Positions 47,401 through 60,256 of a stretch of DNA of 64,000 bases are shown here, in pieces (the stretch's first letter is position 1; the number at the start of each line of letters is the position of its first letter). The notes beneath the pieces are model-generated. The model saw only the letters and a program-made list of their open reading frames with translations. It did not search any database and was not told where the DNA came from. A program made the translations under genes and the position numbers. The stretch spans positions 117,870 through 181,869 of the forward strand of contig VXAA01000655.1 of NCBI GenBank assembly GCA_013399115.1. Reading direction: 5' to 3'. This DNA comes from Anseranas semipalmata (Eukaryota > Chordata > Aves > Anseriformes > Anseranatidae).

Positions 47401-49633
47401 AGTTTCCATCTTCTCCAGATTTGCATGCCAGTTTGGTTTTTGGGTTTGGTTTTGATTTGTTAGTATAAGCTTTATTTTCACACCATATCACAATCACAAG
47501 AAAGCTAAGGTTGCAATACTCCCACAATCTAAACAAACAATGCGCGTACATATGGGCAGAAACTTTATTTAGGGAGTTACGTTCTTCACTCATATGACAG
47601 GATTTAGTTCTGCATACTGCTGTCATACCAGGCATGCTGTTTTTCACTTAGACACACTCTAATAACCCCTAGAGAAGAGGAAAAATTAAGACAGGTTTGA
47701 GGATATACCAAGCGTTTGCTGCAGTGTAGAAGCTGTTTCAGAAACAGTGCATTCGAGTTTAGATAGCTTTTCAAGAGCAGCAACAGCCCCATCTCTTATC
47801 TGAGCATGACTCACAGAGGACCAAACATGGCTCGGAAGAACAAACCATGGCACAGTTGTAATGCAGAAGGCTATATCTGATTCCTTCTTCCCCATATACT
47901 AATCACTATTACAAGCTTCCCATCTCCCTTTTCTCAGCATCCTATACCACTACCAGTTTTATCAGTTACCCTTTCTTTTCAAACCTTATCCATCACGGCT
48001 CTTGTAACCATGCTTCCAACCCCGGAAACGACACGTCCCAGCCTATAATCAGCGAAGGAGTCCCTCTTCAGAAAGCTGTTTCTCCCCCTCCCCCAGGAAG
48101 CGTCAGCCACTTCCACCCAGAGAACAAGAAAGTAGGCTTGGAAAAACTATCTGGATCTCTGGAGGACAGCAGGGGAGCACTGCTGCTTTGCCAGGATTGG
48201 CTGCCAAGTTTTATACAGCTTGAATGAAGTTTATTCACCCACTACCTACCTCAGTAATAGAAATATGATCCTAGAGTCTTAACATCAGAGATACAATTCC
48301 CTACCAGCTAAGCAGAGACAGGAACAAGCCAACATCAGATGTTATTATAAATATTTTCCTAAGAAATGCATGATTTAAAAGCTATCCTTCCTAGCACTTC
48401 AGATAGGCAGCATATGCTCACCTATAACAAAGGAGAGCATACGTTCATTTTGTTCTAACCCACTTTGTTCATCTTCCAATAATTCACCTAGTTCACTGTT
48501 AACAGTCATCCCTCAGCTTCTGCAAGAACACTTCGCTGACAGGTTTCTAAATGGGCAGTAAAAAAAATTACAGGTACCCATAAAGTCCCAATCAAATGGC
48601 CCATTCTTAATTGATTCAAAATTACTATATGCTTTTATAGGTCCTCTTAAGAACTAAGATGCTGACCAGAAGAAACAGTGAAAATGCCTGCACTTGTTTT
48701 AAAACATAACTACATTTTTATGCAAATATAAGTGATTGTATTTCTAAAGTTTTTTTTTTTTTAATTTACTATATTCTTCGAGCATCACCCTAATTTTGCG
48801 TATGTAAATAAAGCTATCCCCTCCTCCCTGACGCACAGTTTGTGGTGTTTTCTACAAACTGCAAAAAACTGTGAATTCACTTTTGGATTCTCTTTCAAAC
48901 CAAGAAATGCTATTCTGTGATGAGAAATGGACAACTATATTTGGGCATGGATACTCCACATTATCGTGCTGATACAAAGATTAAATTCCTCTATCATACG
49001 GTTCATGAGCCATTCCTTAGAGCAGAGTAGTCCTAACTACCACGCCTCTGAAGGCAGAAAAAGTGCTACAGTGTATCCTCCAGCTGTTCAGTTTTTAGTT
49101 TGTTATATGCCCAGTGACTGTTTTAGGACCTCTCTCTTCTAACCATTGTTCATATTCTCTCTATTCTAGTGAGCATCTATTATCTTTCTGGCAAGAATGT
49201 TATAAAAAAGCGAAGTTCCCTTCCCCACAACCTTCCCTTGATGGATATTCAGGACTTCTACTACTTCTCTCAACCTTCCCAACTGACCAGCTAGTCCTAA
49301 TCTAGGTCAGAATTCTGTCTTCTTAAGACTGTGATTGGCATTGATCTCCACTATATACTGCATCAGTTTATATATTTTGTTTTGAAGAATGTAGTGTATA
49401 TTTTATCTGGAATATGTTTAAAATAACTAGGTTTCAAGACTCAGCAACACTTGGATAGTACAACTGCTAAAATACATACTTCAGCTTCCCAGGCAGTCCA
49501 ATCTAATCCAACTATCTAGGAGGTCATTCACTAGCAACATCCTTATCAGCAGCAGTATGTCATATTGCTTACACAGGGAGCAAACGCTTCCCTAGCTTCA
49601 CCAATTCCAATTCAAAGAGACCAACTATAACTT

Positions 49634-49808
49634 GGAGTGGTGAGGCAGTGGAACAGGTTGCCGAGAGAAGCTGTGGATGCCCCATCCCTGGAAGTGTTCA
49701 AGGCCGGGTTGGATGGGGCTTTGAGCAACCTGGTCTGGTGGGAGCTGTCCCTGCCCATGGCAGGGGGGTTGGAACGAGATGGTCTGTAAGGTCCCTTCCA
49801 ACCCAGCG
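49634..49808 (+). mobile_element. CR1 3'-end fragment without octamer tail
   Basis: The plus strand reads 'gtggtgaggcagtggaacag', then the coding remnant of the ORF2 C-terminus (canonical HWNRLP...DAPSLEVFKA) and 'aaggtcccttccaaccc', the usual CR1 3' end. The expected ATTCTATG units are absent; the sequence continues GCGTTTGATAGCC. It is about 175 bp and antisense to ZNRF3. Confidence 0.93.
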
Positions 49809-51034
49809 TTTGATAGCCGTTTGACCTGCGCGTGATGATGACAAGGACATAATGTTATGTGACAATAAAACTGTAGAAATGAAGAATCACACTATGGATT
49901 AAATAGCCTAAGCAGCACTAACCAAATGCACTGGGTCAGAAAACGCACATTTCTATCACAGAAGTCAAAGGCCTGATACAATCATGCTTTCAAACAGTTT
50001 TAAGTTTAGTAAGTTTAAATTCCAGAAAAAAAAAAATCTCAAAAAATATGCTTCCCATATGTAAACATTATGATTTCCAAACAATTTTTTCTCTAATCAT
50101 AGGAGATGCTCAAATATCCTTCATCAGATGGAAGTAACCCATTCCAAAGTAAAAGAATTTTCCAAAGTCCATTCCTTGTCTAAACATAAGGTAGAGCAAC
50201 ATTTGTCAAGCACGGCGCATACTGTTTAGTTCACTTAAAGGTTACAACCATTTGAGTAACCTGAGAAGAAGATGACTATAAAGCTGTACACTCAATGGCT
50301 CAGCCACAATGGCTCCAGCTACTGCTTGCATATGTGTTTATCAATGACTTCAGATTCTGAAACATCACTGAAAAATATATTCACTTGAGAAGCAGATCTG
50401 GAAACCGGAGGAACAATTAAACAATAAGAACAGAAAGTTCTCATTTGTGCCAATAGCTAAGTATGGATGCTGACAGGACCAAGGTCTCTGCTACTAGCAC
50501 AATAGTGATTCTTCCCCGAGATAACTTCTTTACCATGAAAGCTGCACCTTGAGACACTGTGGTCACAATCACAACATTCCTCTACAGAACATTCTATTAG
50601 TGTAAGAGTTTATTCCAGCCCTTAAACATTTGATATTATTCCAAATCACTTTTGAAAAGAGCAGGAAAAGAACAAGGAAAAGCAGACTTTTACACAGAGA
50701 AGCCCATTCCTTCTCCCCTCCTTTGTATCATGGGATATCATGTGTCAGAAACCTAAGAGCATTTTGGCCCTTTCAGCAACTTGTCCTCTGGTCTTGATGA
50801 CATCAGGCAAGATTGCTCAGCAGCAAGGAGGGACCAGCGGGCCCTTGAACAAGGATGAAGAGACATCTGTCTCAGCTACAGAACATTAACAATGATGCTG
50901 GTTGTGACACAGGACCACATGTAGAGGAAGCAAGCTCTATGAAGAGAATTTCACTCATTTGCAAAAGAGGTATCAGTGTAATCAGAGTTACTACCACAAA
51001 ATCGTGTCTTATAGTCCCCGAGCCCTTTCCAGAG
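49809..51034 (-). other. ZNRF3: ZNRF3 intron 1: unique sequence
   Basis: About 1.2 kb between two CR1 fragments. It holds a short A run near 50025. No gene or element is recognisable. Confidence 0.6.
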
Positions 51035-51337
51035 ATCATAGAATCATAGAATCATAGAATATTGGAAGGGACCCATAAGGATCATCGAGTCCAACTCCTG
51101 GCACTGCACAGGTCTACCCAAAATTTTAGACCATGTGACTAAGTGCACAGTCCAAAAGCCTCTTAAATTCAGACAGGCTTGGTGCAGTGACTACTTCACT
51201 GGGGAGCCTCTTCCAGTGTGCAACCACCCTCTCAGTGAAGAACCTCTTCCTGATGTCTAGCCTAAACCTCCCCTGCCTCAGCTTGACACCATTGACGCGG
51301 GTTCTATCACTAGTGATTAAGGAGAATAGGTCGGCGG
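51035..51337 (-). mobile_element. CR1 3'-end fragment, separate subfamily
   Basis: The plus strand opens with three ATAGAATC-type units (51035-51060), the complement of the CR1 tail. It continues through 'aagggacccataaggatcat' and 'gagtccaactcctggcactg', typical of a CR1 group distinct from the [10 protein letters not shown] copies at 17 and 22 kb. On the minus strand the remnant ORF2 end (RFFTERVVAHWKRLP-like) can be followed to about 51337. Confidence 0.93.
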
Positions 51338-52773
51338 AGATGTGAGCTTAAGTAACCAAATAAACACTAGAAAAGAAAATGTGGTGGCTTCAGGCTGACA
51401 TTTTACTTCACATCTGGGGAAAGGGAACAGTGAACATATAATGTGCTAACTTCTCAGTTCATGGATGACTTAGTGCAACTTAGTTCAACTTAGTGCATAG
51501 CAGCTCGACCTCTTTTGCTTAGGTGGTCATACTGCAAGCGTTTGTTCAAAAGAAAGCTTGCAAAATCATAAGCAGTTAAGCGCACAGACATGCCAATGGC
51601 AGCCACCAGGCCCGAAAACTGATCTTAAACCAACAACAGTAAGGAAATCATAGAAATTAAAATTCTCGCTCTACAAAGCTAAAAATCAGAAAGATTTTTT
51701 TTTTATTTGACTTGCAGTTCCATCTTAGTATTAGATACTGACTGTTATTAATTTCCATGCTGAGAAGTGACAAGAAGCAAAATGTCCCTCTCTCCTGTCT
51801 ACTGTGCTTTTAACCGAAATTTTGGTCTGGGTTATTTGGAGTGGGAAGGGGCACACTTCAAAAATTATTCCTGAGGAACTTATTTCAAAAGAAGCTCTAC
51901 TCACAGCCTTGAAGACGCATACTAGTTTCCAAATTACAATGCATCTTCTGTTGACTAAGATATTTGAAAGTTAAAACTTGAGGTTACAATGAAGTTCCTG
52001 TTTGAGCCACAACCTTGGTACTACTGCTCATTCCTAAGTGACATAAGTTTAGAGCTGGTTCTTCAATCTTTTTAAGCGGTTTTGCTGATAAAAGTATACT
52101 TTCTATCTAGGTTGTGCAAACATCCCAAAATGTTTTAAGAAGTTGCTGAATCTAGACTCAAAGTAATATGTAAATTCTATATGAACTGTAAAGCCTCAAA
52201 AAACCACCCGAGTACTTTTCTGTTTTCTATTTTCTCAGGAAAATGTTGCAGAGCTGGTTAAAAGTCTCACACGTGTGCCATACACAGCTTGTATTTTGTT
52301 TTTTGGGGATTCTGTAATTCCTTTTGACTACCATAGTACCACATGCTAGAGGCGAGAAGGAGGGAAATTCAGTTAAGCACAGCCTTAGATCATCAGGACC
52401 AGCTTTTTATTGCAGCTTTACCAAAGCTCTACCAAAACCAAACTAAAACTAAACTGTGATCTTTGGATAAATCCTTCCCAGAGACAGAAGCATTGAATAT
52501 TTTTATACTTCAGAAATGTTCCTGTCTCACAAGGATGTGAGACAGAAAAATGAAGTGACAATCACATCCATTCATCTCTAGATGCAAGCACCGAAACTGT
52601 ATTGCAGCAGCCACCCAATTTAGACAAAGACTTCGTACCAGCTTTAGTAGAATGCATACAAACGACACTGACTTCCTGAAGACACTACACAGCTGCTTCA
52701 CTTTCTAAATAGCTCCTCCCTGAAAATCAACTATGAAAAAGTAATATTTAGATGCCATAGGCAGTTTTTTTTT

Positions 52774-52789
52774 CTTCTTCTAGAAGAAG
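52774..52789. repeat. Perfect 16-bp palindrome resembling a heat-shock element
   Basis: CTTCTTCTAGAAGAAG is self-complementary and contains TTCTAGAA, the TTCnnGAA inverted pentamer pair bound by HSF. Its position deep inside intron 1 makes a regulatory role unproven. Confidence 0.6.
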
Positions 52790-53379
52790 CAATGCCAAGA
52801 TTTTTGCCTAGTTTTGTATGTTAGTAAAGTTCTGTTCGTTGGTATATTTTAGAAACCCTACATTAGTAAGTTACAGTCCTTATTTCCCTAACAAGAGAAG
52901 CATTACTCTTTGAGCAAACTATTTGCATCAAATAGACATGCAGGCAGTGTGGATAATCAAGCAGTCTTCTCCTGTGGTTGCTTCTTGTCACTATTTAGCT
53001 ATGTAGGCAGTGACAGAAGTGATTTCATTTGCTGAACTAGAATAAGCTGCATCAACGAAGAAGAGTATCTATAGCAGGAACATCTAAATTAAAAAACCTT
53101 TTCCAATGTAGGCCATGCATTAGAACAAGTTACCATCACTGAAAGACATAATTTTTACATGAAAAATTTGCTACTTAAATAACTGAGTTCCCAATCAAGC
53201 ATATGAGAAGAGAATTCCAACTAGGAGATCATCGTATGACATGAAACAAAGTGAACTTTACAACAAAAACAAGGCACAGCAGAGCAAAATACAGAAATCT
53301 GCCTCAACTACTGGCATCCACATGGAAAAGTTCTAGGAAAAATAAACCACAGCTTTGCTTTCCCTTCTAACTCAGGATA

Positions 53380-53416
53380 TTCTGTGATTCTGTGATTTTA
53401 TTCTATGATTCTATGT
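53380..53416 (+). repeat. Orphan CR1-like tail repeat
   Basis: Four degenerate ATTCTGTG/ATTCTATG units in plus orientation, without any CR1 body on the 5' side. Either a CR1 insertion truncated almost to its tail or an independent simple repeat. Confidence 0.6.
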
Positions 53417-54624
53417 CCCAGTTGACCATGACAAGGTTTTCTCTGGGATGAAGTATTAGTGATAAGGCAGTCCACGCGAGATCCACAACAGAAGGTTGGG
53501 AGGATAAAGTAGAATGGAAATATGGCAGAAAAAGGAGGAAAACAGAAGTTCACTGCAAAAGCTAGTCTGAGGAAACACTTTCATATGACTTACACACTTC
53601 CTCCTCTGGCATAATCAAGGCAAAGATTCAAACCACAATCAGGCCTTTCTAACACCAAAACTAGTAAAAGTGGCAAAAAAACCCCACATTTCTGTTTTTG
53701 AGAGGACCTACCGGGCCAGCTCTGACAGAGCCCACCTCCTGGGCTGCACGGGTGCTGGAAGGCCTCAGAATCACAGACAGTATGTCTGGCAAGCTGCTGG
53801 GGCAAAAAAAAGCTAAGAAGTCAAAAACTTAGTTAATAGCTGATCCATCAGGTATCTTTTTTAAGATTCCTGCCTGAGTTTGATCAAAGTCTCGTGTAAG
53901 TCAAACCACCTGAGTGGAATAGTGCATTTTTAATAAAACTGGCAAATTCCAACTAAAACTTTTTTTCATAATTTCTAATCAGCTCCCACTGACAGCCTAA
54001 CCTCAAATTTTCAGTTCCTCTTTAAACCACAAACCTCAAACTGATCTGAAAGCTCTTTCTCTGGGGTATCTGAGAGACACCTCTGTGCCATCCTGAGAGG
54101 GCTCATGATGACTCCAACAGATCTCAGGTCTGATCCCCAGAGACAATGGGAGAAGGCTGCATGATAACTGCATTTTGCTTAAGCTCTATTCCACTAAATC
54201 TGTCTCTTCCACAACATATGTATCTGTACTTAGCCTCAAACAAGGAGCTAAGAGGCAGTAACTGGACTACCCCTAAACTGCAGAAAGTAGAAGGGAAATC
54301 AAGTGGCTCCTCCCCCACATAAACAGTATTTTTGTAACATAAAACCACTCAGACAACTGCAAATCCGAAAGGGACCCGAGAGTAAACAGAGGGAATGAAT
54401 GTTTGTTGTGTGAAGAGGAACTTCTGCTCCAGTTAAAAAGAATATATACTGGAGTGATCTGAAGCTTCCTATAAATATTTGAGCACATCAAAGCCAGTCC
54501 TGTTAAATTAAAAATGCTGTCACACAGATAGGAACTAGCCTCTAGCACTGCCAGCTTCAACATGTGAGCCCCTGATCTGAAAAGCAGAGGCTCAGCTCCT
54601 CAAGAAATTGTATTCACCATAAGG

Positions 54625-54641
54625 AAAAAAAAAAAAAAAAA
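54625..54641. repeat. Poly(A) run, 17 bp
   Basis: An uninterrupted A17 with no recognisable retroposon body. Confidence 0.9.
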
Positions 54642-55937
54642 GTGAACTAACAGTTGAGTTTAATACGGATATTAAATACCTTATGAGTGAGCTAATTAGA
54701 GCTTAACTCTTTCAGGACACTTCAGACCTCTTACTGACAAGGACGGTAGTTTCTTCCCCTATTACTGCACAGTTGGAGTATCCCTAGGCTCCAGACGCAC
54801 TCCTATCCAAGCCCTAGAAACAAACACTTGCACAGTCTTAAAAAATAGGTAAGATTTTCCTGGTTTCATCTTTGTGTAACTTTAATCGTACTGCATACAT
54901 CACACAAACACACACGTGCAGACATATTGGCTGACTATTCTGCATCATGGATCTATACTTAATACTAAAGCTGTCTGAAAGATTTAAAATCTTCTGAATC
55001 TTCCCACGGTTGTCTGAAGATAACAAGAGGGGTAGATGAAAGGAGACCTGATTCTTCTTTGATTTCTGTTATTTGGAAGGACGCAGGTCCCAGAGACAAC
55101 TGAATATGCACAAAATACATATGGTTGAGAAATTTACCCCAATGTGCCACTGCAACCCACTGTAGAAAAATCTCTGTAAATTCCCAGTATCAAAACCTAC
55201 AAAGAGATCACTGAAAGTTATAAATGTGGTGGGGAAGGAGGAGGTCCAGCAACACAGTTTTCTCAAACAGCAAAAGACAAATAAGATCACACCTTGAGAA
55301 TTTTTTCGCATTAACTACTCTACAATGTCTTTCCCTTAGATGCAGTTTTGGGATGCAAAAGATATTATCATTTAAACAGGCAAAACACTGCCAGCTAGCA
55401 GACTTGGGGATACCTTGCCTCTGAGTAAAAAGAGTAGCCTTTGGCTTCTATTAAGTACTAAACTCAACAGTATTGCCTGGCTCTGTTTCACAGGTTCATT
55501 TCTCAGCTCCCAGCCTTGCTACACACCATTCAGGATGTCTGCCAGCTTGGCATCCAGACCATAAGGTGTTCATCTCCCCTTTATCATCAGAGCATGCAAG
55601 CCAGTATCTGCTCTAAAGGGCTTCTAAATGCATACAAAAGAGGTATGGGAAAGTATGCTGGACCCTTGTAAAATACAGCATTGGAACAGGAACCAATAAA
55701 CTTTCCTGTTACAGAGTACACACCATCTATGGGCTTTAGACTCTGCCTTAGGAGAAATGCCAATCCGCCTGAAAAAGGGCAGCAACTGTTACATTGAGTA
55801 TCCTAACCTCTATCCTTATCTCCAAAGCCTGCAAGGACACATAAAACTTCAGTGGGGAAGGAACAGAGAGCATTAGTGTGCACAACTGGCACACTATATA
55901 TATAATATTGGCATTTTTTCTAGGAGCTACAGATTTC

Positions 55938-55953
55938 ATTATTATTATTATTA
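55938..55953. repeat. (ATT)n microsatellite
   Basis: About five ATT units followed by an imperfect ACTATT. Confidence 0.9.
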
Positions 55954-57166
55954 CTATTTAGGTAGAACCTATCAGGGCTTAATTGCAACTGCTACCATAC
56001 AGCCAGGCCCAAAGAAAAGTCCATAAATCTTCAAGGGCAGTCTCTGTAGGAAATAAATATATAAATCACAGCCTTTAAAATAGATTCTTCTCCATGAACT
56101 ACAGACTTTCAGAAGAATTGACCCATCATTGTATAAAAAGGAACAGAATCACTTCTATAATTCCGAGCCAGTCTTCCAAATCCACATTTTTCTTAATCTG
56201 TCACCAAAGTGGATTGTTTAAGGCAGGAAACTTTCAGTTCCAAAGGTGAATTCATTGAAAAGTTTGGTTGGAGTCTCTTCTGTCTCTTCTGTGTTGGGCG
56301 GGGAGGGGAGGGATAGAGGAGAAGGATTTCTCCCACCCAAAATTAATACCCTTTTTATTTTTTTAAAGCAGGCAAGCATCAAAAGGCTCAAATTAGGAAA
56401 ACAGATGTTGGCAGAAACTGCACAAACTAGGGTCTTTCCTGAATGAAAAGCTATTTTTCGAACACTACAATCAGAAGCACTTAAAAGTTGCTTACTAAGC
56501 ACATGCAATAAATTCACAGCAGGAGGCACATACTTGCAACATGCATGCCTGTATAGCTAATTAAACAGTTGTACTCAAACCATGACTGCAGACTCTAAAA
56601 TATACCCCTTAGTTCCTTGTCAGGAGAGTCACCTCCTCACTGATTCTTCAGCTTGCTTGACTACTGAAGATGATGCAAAATGATAAAACAGCTTAAGCTC
56701 AAAAAAAAACAACAAAAAGATTAAGCTGGCCAGCAGCTTTAGAAAACAACAAAAATCCTTACATCAATGTACAGAGTGACATACGTCTGGGAAGCCTAGA
56801 GAGTCTGCATATATTAAGCTGCATATTTAAGGGTGTACTTGTGTCTGGAACATAACAGGCACCTAATCAACCTTTTTAAACTGGCTTTTCATCTTAAAGC
56901 CAAATGCAACAACAAAAGTATTTTAAAGCAGCATGAAAAGGAAATAAAAAAAATGAATGATTGCAGTTCATCACTGTGAAGAGGACACTCTAAGCCACGA
57001 GAACCCTATTTTCTGAGCACTCTACTCAATCCTAACATAAACATAGCTCCACCAATGGCGTAAGTGCAGTAAAGTACAAATTTTGATAGTCTGTACTTGG
57101 TATCCAAAAGATCACACTTCCCTAGTCCCGCCTGGTTCAAGTGTCAAGCAGTCAAGAAAAATACAG

Positions 57167-57191
57167 AAAAAAAAAATATATATTTTTTTTT
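57167..57191. repeat. AT-only palindrome A10-TATATA-T9
   Basis: A self-complementary AT tract: a run of A, alternating TA and a run of T. Likely an easily melted or cruciform-prone site. Confidence 0.9.
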
Positions 57192-60100
57192 ACATAAATC
57201 TTGTGTTGCTGTTATAACAATTTCAAAACACGTCTTTGTTTAAAAACAATCTCTTTTTTCTTTGCCAATCTTCTTTAATGTGAAGGGCTCTCCCTTCAAG
57301 TCAGGAAACATGAGAAATGAGGCCAAGCATTCCACTTGGATTCATTCTGTTTTCATACGTAGGCACAACAACCTCTGATCTGACCACATTTGTATACTAA
57401 AGTGCAGATGCCCGAAAGAACAGAGAGTATGTACAACTTAATATTTAACACTTCCTAAATGGAGCACTTTTAATGTATTAAGTATTAATGCAAATACATG
57501 CACCACTTATATAACCGGGTAAAGAAATCTCACAGAGGATACAGGAGATTACTGCCTCCAGATGTTACCTTTCCTTAACCAATACGATGCTGGCCTCTTG
57601 GAATCATTCACACTTTGAAAAACTATGTTCATGAAAGTTATTTTGGTCCAGAAGGGCCTCACTTTGAAATTCCAAAACATGAACTATAGGACTGTAATAA
57701 AAAAAGGGAGCATTTTTAAATACATGTTCCACCACAAGATGGTATAAACTGGAAGAAAATTACTATGTATGCTAATCAATGGTTTTATACAACTACTCAA
57801 AACTTTCCTATAAGATCTACTTAGAGCAAAGCTGCCTGCATTTTTTTCTTACCAAGTTATGCCACACAAAATCATGACCTCTACACGCTTCACCTGGAGC
57901 CATTTCAGAAGCCCTTCACTAGACAAAGCAATTAAAACAAAGTTAGCCTGTCCCATAATCACATCCACCAGTGGTGTGCTCAGGGAGAGCATGTGCCAAC
58001 TCTATCCGTGGGGCATGGCTGGCCACAAGTGCTGGTAACACTAGGAAGCAGGCTGTAATTACATCTAAACCATTATATTCACATACATTCAGTTTTAACA
58101 GAAATACATATAAATGAAATAAGTTCTCCAAATGGCTCCATGTTTAACAATTTTTGAGTGTCTCTCCTCTTTGGGATTTTTTCCTAGTTCCACCTCCCAA
58201 ATGAGCAACAGGAGTACATGGAAGAGAAAGTCGTCAGCATTCTGCCAACGAGGGCAAAGTTTGCAACAATGCAGACCTCAAAAGGCTGTGCGGAGGTTTA
58301 ACTAAACTTGTGAACTATGCGGAAAAGTTACCTGAACTACCACAAACTACTTTTTCCCCATTTTATTCCCCACCTTTATCTAGAAATGAACAGAAATTAT
58401 ACTAGTTGGGCTGAGTTCAAAATCCAGTGTTGTAAGCTTTCTGCTTCTTTAACCTATTCTTATTCCTCTAAATAGGTCACATTAGTGTCTTTTGCTCTTT
58501 CCATTGCACCTTTTCCTCCATACTTAGATACCTCTTTCCTCATTTTCTTATACTTTGTCTCCTACCTTGCCCTCAAGGACTCTCTCAGTCTCGAGTGCTG
58601 ACAAGGCTCTGGTAGAAGGATTCCAGTATTGCCGCAACTCTGAGCCAATACAACAGACACTTCCTCCAGAAACAGCAGTTCATCACTGAATTTAGTACCG
58701 TATCTTTTGGACAGCCCTCTCCCCTGTAGTAATGCTTAGAAACATTTATTTATTACTGCCTTAGACTCATTTAGAAACAGTTTTCACTGGTACCCTTATG
58801 CTCCAAGGCCTAATGAATCACATATCTAAAGATTTTAAGTTCAAAGTTTTTAACTAAGTAAATATGATTTGCCAGCCCTCAAAACTCTACAGTAATTTTG
58901 GTCTTATACTATTTTCATAAGGTGTTTCTTTCTCCAGAAGATAAGAAAGAAGGCATGAAACTGTCCAATGGAAGGAGAGAGCACCATGTCCTCACAGAAC
59001 GTTTAAACAGCCAAGTGTCCCTTTTCAGCACAATCTTTGAGTCTCCCCGCTTACATTCTCTTACAGTGTTGCAGTATACCTTAACAGGATATTGCAAGTA
59101 CAGGATTCTCAAAGGAGAGCACTACAGCTGTAAGTAGACATCACACAATAGCAGGAAAGCTAGCACCGGAGTTATCAAGCACTTTTACTCCCATTCCAAT
59201 AGACATCTTGGATATTGCAATATGGTAGAGTTAATAAAAGATCAAGATCCTTATTTATAATACTGTGTTCCGAAGCCAAGGAGAACAGCCAACCTCTTGT
59301 AAATTAAAGCAGCAATGATATAACTGGGCTGGAGCTCACAGCGTGAAGACAATGCCCAGTGTCAAGACACAACAGTGTAAGAGAACAAACGACCTATGCA
59401 AAACACTTTGATGGTCTGTCTTCAACTCTCCCCACACACCACCGTGCACCACAGTACGTGATGGACTAAAGCACGATGGAAACTTAAAAAAAGGAGTGGG
59501 TGGAGGGAACAGAGGGAAGGATGGGAACAGCGAAACAGCCAGAGTAATCTAATCTGAAATCAAGCCCACTACAATACCTTTACTGTAAGCAAACTGCTGT
59601 TGCATTACACACTCTAAAGGCTATGCAGGTGCCGTAACTGTGCATATCTTTACCTCAACAATCGTTTATTTTAAATGTGAATTATGCTTCCTTTATCATC
59701 TTAGCCTTCTGCTGTAGAGCACCTAGCACCTGTAGTTACTCATTCCACTCACACAAAAAATGCCTTCCTTTCACAGAACAGAACTTAACAGGGAGCAATA
59801 GAGTATGGGACCCCAGCCCTGAAAGCAGCCACACAACTCTGGGAGTAGGCAATCTTCATTCTTCTATCCAGCTACTGAAGAATAAGCAATCAAGCTCAGA
59901 TGAGGCATAGCACACAGCAGAAACTGCAGCAGGAGAAGCCTGAGGTCCAGAGGACTAAACCTGCATTTTTCATCTTTTATTCACCTATCAACACCCTCCA
60001 AAACCAGAGAGGGATGACGAGCCCTGTCAACTCACAGAACAACTGGAAACCTCCAGTTCAGGCTTCAACACTATTTATATGTTTTAAAGAACTGAGATTT

Positions 60101-60194
60101 TAGAAAATACACAATCAGAACTGGCAAAATATTTTGCTATTCCAAGCATGTAGCAAGGTTGTAGTATAGAAGAGTCTTGTTCCCACCAGCTGGA

Positions 60195-60256
60195 TACTCA
60201 AGTTAAGACTTGAGTACTAAGACTAAGTAGTTAGTACATTGTACTAAGGTACAATG
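60195..60256. repeat. Two adjacent perfect hairpins with identical TAAG loops
   Basis: Hairpin 1: TACTCAAGT (60195-60203), TAAG, ACTTGAGTA (60208-60216). Hairpin 2: CATTGTAC (60237-60244), TAAG, GTACAATG (60249-60256). Stems are perfect at 9 and 8 bp, and the spacer is 20 bp. Confidence 0.85.

Larger units (their letters stand above)
34603..49633 (-). other. ZNRF3: ZNRF3 intron 1: long transposon-poor stretch
   Basis: About 15 kb in which I see no CR1 or other mobile element. It holds the ambiguous base at 37741, the (TAAAA)n array at 38475-38518, hairpins at 41676-41719 and 42847-42867, a 16-bp palindrome at 44075-44090, a direct repeat at 44374-44406 and a T12 run near 48752. The longest frame outside transposons (161 codons, 35356-35841, plus) lies here and shows no recognisable domain. 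Confidence 0.6.
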
